NCBI GenBank assembly: GCA_947454305.1
Contig: CANGJE010000004.1
Location: 1-64,000 of the forward strand
Direction: 5' to 3'
Source: Oxalobacteraceae bacterium
GTDB lineage: Bacteria; Pseudomonadota; Gammaproteobacteria; Burkholderiales; Burkholderiaceae_D
DNA: 64,000 nt
Below the pieces are notes generated by a model, which did no database searches, had not been told where the DNA came from, and saw nothing but the letters and a program-made list of their open reading frames with translations. The position numbers and the translations under genes are program-made. The number at the start of each line of letters is the position of its first letter. Positions within the stretch are counted from its first letter, which is position 1. Shown piece by piece: positions 61,667 to 64,000 of this stretch.

Positions 61667-63888
61667 TGCGCTTACAAACAGGAGATGTGTGGGGTGGGTT
61701 AGCAGCGATGCTGGTTGCGCTGCCGGCTGCGATTAGCTTTGGCGTTATCGTCTATGAGCCTTTAGGCCAAATGTATAACGCACAGGGTGCGATGGCCGGC
61801 ATCATTGGAGCCACACTACTTGGTTTTTTTGCTGCGATGTTCGGCGGATGTAAACGATTAATTTCTTCACCCTGCGCACCGGCTGCCGCTGTGTTATCAG
61901 CATTTGCGATTCAATTTACGCAGTCCGGCATGCCACCTGATCAAATTTTGTTAGCTTTGCTTTTGATCGGCCTACTCGCTGGTGGTTTTCAGATGTCATT
62001 CGGCCTGTTGAAACTGGGCGGCTTAATCAAGTACATGCCTTACCCCGTCGTCAGCGGCTATCTCGCAGGCGTAGGTCTGATCATCATCGCTGCTCAAACA
62101 CCCAAGTGTTTAGGTATTACTGGGAATCAGGGATTCTGGTTTGCTATCACCTCGGCCGACCAGTGGCGCTCGGCCAGTTTAATCGTTGGCATCGTAACGG
62201 CGGCACTGATGATTATTGGACCTCGAGTGACTCAGCGCATTCCAGCCGTCATTATCGCAATCATCGGTGGTGTCACAACTTACTGGCTATTCAGTTTGTG
62301 GGATACCAACCTACTACAACTTCAGAACAACACACTCATTGTGGGCCCACTCGGTGGTACCAACCCCAGCGGTGGTACTGGCGATGCTATGGGTGGTCTT
62401 ACGAACTTTTTTACTAGCATTAGCCTTCCCTACCGCGCACTGGCCGATGCCTCGTTACCACCAATTAAAGCGCTGCTCTATCCCGCGCTGACCTTAGCGA
62501 TTTTGCTTTCGATTGATACGCTCAAGACCTGCGTTGTTTTAGATTCACTCACGCACAGTCGCCATGATTCGAATCGTGAATTGCTGGGTCAAGGCATAGG
62601 CAACGTCGCTTCGGCGCTGTGTGCAGGTATGCCCGGCTCGGGCACGATGGGTGCCACCTTACTTAATATTTCTAGCGGGGCACAGACGCGTACTTCGGGA
62701 ATGATTGAAGGTGTGATGATATTGGTCGCTTATGTGCTGCTGGCAGCAATGCTGGCCTGGCTACCGTTAGCGGCACTGGCGGCTATTTTGGTGGTGGTTG
62801 GTTTTCGCATGATCGACCGTCACAGCTTCACGCTTCTCAAATCAAGTGATACGAGGCTGGATTTTTTAGTCATCATCACCGTTGCGATGGTCGCATTGAC
62901 AATTAGTTTGATTGCAGCCACTGGTGTTGGCCTACTGCTGGCGATTTTACTTTTCTTGCGTAAGCAAATTGGCACTCATCTGATACGCCGAACTACTTTC
63001 GGCAATCAAGTTTTCTCTCGCTCTGAACGATTAGAGAGTGAGCGTTTGGTACTCGAGCAAAACGGCCATCAAACTGTGATACTTGAATTACAAGGGTCAC
63101 TCTTCTTTGGCACGGCGAATCAACTCTACCAAGCCGTCGAGCCTTATATTCAAGGCTATCGTTATCTGATCCTTGATTTGCGCCGTGTGCAGTCTGTCGA
63201 TATGACGGCTGGCCATATATTGGAACAAATAAGAGATACCTTGCACGAAAATAAGTGCGAGCTGATTCTGAGCGACTTACCCGGTGAGATGCCCACCGGT
63301 GAAAACCTAAAACGCTATTTTGACCACTTAGGCATACTCCGTGAGCAACAACACATCCGCGTGTTCGATGAACTGTATGACGCACTCGAATGGATAGAGG
63401 AACAGTGGCTACTCAACTCGGGTTTACGGCCCCGTCCAGAACAAACCTACTCTCTACGCGATTTCGACGTATTTAAAAATCACAAGGACGACACGCTGGT
63501 CGATCTGCAGGCCTGCATGGAGCCTCGCCATCTGAAAACTGGCGAGCTGGTTTTTGAAGCCGGATCACAGAGCGATGAAATTTTTTTCATCATGAAGGGC
63601 GAAATCAGACTCGATATTCCGCTGGCTGACGGTCACCAGCATCACATCGCAACGCATCATCAAGGTGACTTTATTGGCGAACTCGGGTTTCTTGACCAGC
63701 GCCCGCGCATCGATTCTGCCACCGCGATCACCGACGTTGAAGTGCTCGTGCTCTCGCGTTCGCGCTTAGATCAACTGGCAGATCATCACAAGCGTTTAAG
63801 TGTTAGCTTGATGACAGAAATCGCGCGCGTGCTCGCTTCGCGACTGCGCCAATCGAATGATGAGCTGAGGGTGCTCGAAAGCGCCTGA
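61666..63888 (+). CDS. SulP-family transporter with STAS and cyclic-nucleotide-binding-like domains
   Basis: SulP membrane domain; STAS (LQGSLFFGTANQLYQAVEP...LDLRRVQSVDMTA); cNMP domain (GELVFEAGSQSDEIFFIMKGEIRL...GDFIGELGFLDQRPR). Confidence 0.9.
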   Translation: MRLQTGDVWGGLAAMLVALPAAISFGVIVYEPLGQMYNAQGAMAGIIGATLLGFFAAMFGGCKRLISSPCAPAAAVLSAFAIQFTQSGMPPDQILLALLLIGLLAGGFQMSFGLLKLGGLIKYMPYPVVSGYLAGVGLIIIAAQTPKCLGITGNQGFWFAITSADQWRSASLIVGIVTAALMIIGPRVTQRIPAVIIAIIGGVTTYWLFSLWDTNLLQLQNNTLIVGPLGGTNPSGGTGDAMGGLTNFFTSISLPYRALADASLPPIKALLYPALTLAILLSIDTLKTCVVLDSLTHSRHDSNRELLGQGIGNVASALCAGMPGSGTMGATLLNISSGAQTRTSGMIEGVMILVAYVLLAAMLAWLPLAALAAILVVVGFRMIDRHSFTLLKSSDTRLDFLVIITVAMVALTISLIAATGVGLLLAILLFLRKQIGTHLIRRTTFGNQVFSRSERLESERLVLEQNGHQTVILELQGSLFFGTANQLYQAVEPYIQGYRYLILDLRRVQSVDMTAGHILEQIRDTLHENKCELILSDLPGEMPTGENLKRYFDHLGILREQQHIRVFDELYDALEWIEEQWLLNSGLRPRPEQTYSLRDFDVFKNHKDDTLVDLQACMEPRHLKTGELVFEAGSQSDEIFFIMKGEIRLDIPLADGHQHHIATHHQGDFIGELGFLDQRPRIDSATAITDVEVLVLSRSRLDQLADHHKRLSVSLMTEIARVLASRLRQSNDELRVLESA

Positions 63889-64000
63889 TTTTTTCTTTCA
63901 ACGCTCCCTGTTTGACGATCAATTCATTTCGTTCGCGTTGAAGTCATCGCTCGAAATGCCTTTGTTTATGCGGGTTTTATAAAAAATCAATTCGTCAGCA

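Noticed and set aside
103-63888. Many ORFs in the supplied track lying antisense to or out of frame within ure, box, PQQ and SulP genes (e.g. 4571-4837 -, 23558-24097 +, 42180-42626 -, 62993-63385 -)
   Set aside because: They overlap strongly supported genes, lack domain motifs or RBS, and have shadow-frame composition.

Overview
The window reads as chromosomal DNA of a metabolically versatile proteobacterium (betaproteobacterium-like by gene content; this is inference). I saw no rRNA, tRNA, CRISPR array, transposase or phage genes. Main blocks: (i) a CbbQ/NorQ-type MoxR ATPase and VWA protein directly upstream of a urease operon, ureDABCEFG; (ii) assorted stress and accessory genes; (iii) a fluoroacetate-dehalogenase-like hydrolase next to a 786-aa alpha/beta-hydrolase + Baeyer-Villiger-type monooxygenase fusion; (iv) two PQQ-alcohol-dehydrogenase loci, one with a fused periplasmic binding protein-cytochrome c and one with the same two parts as separate overlapping genes; (v) a same-strand cluster at 25.6-32.5 kb with a CsgG/HfaB-like protein, a small secreted protein carrying exact 38-residue Q/N repeats (curlin-like), and a TolQ/TolR-like proton-channel module; (vi) an aerobic benzoyl-CoA (box) cluster with a BoxR-type regulator, TGCA-N6-TGCA operator candidates and a NosR-like membrane flavo/Fe-S protein downstream of boxA; (vii) SDR/ThrH/HAD genes; (viii) PPK2 coupled to a SulP-STAS-cNMP transporter. 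The best candidate for an undescribed system is the amyloid-like export/proton-channel cluster at 25566-32481. All calls come from reading the sequence and recalling family motifs; no searches were run.
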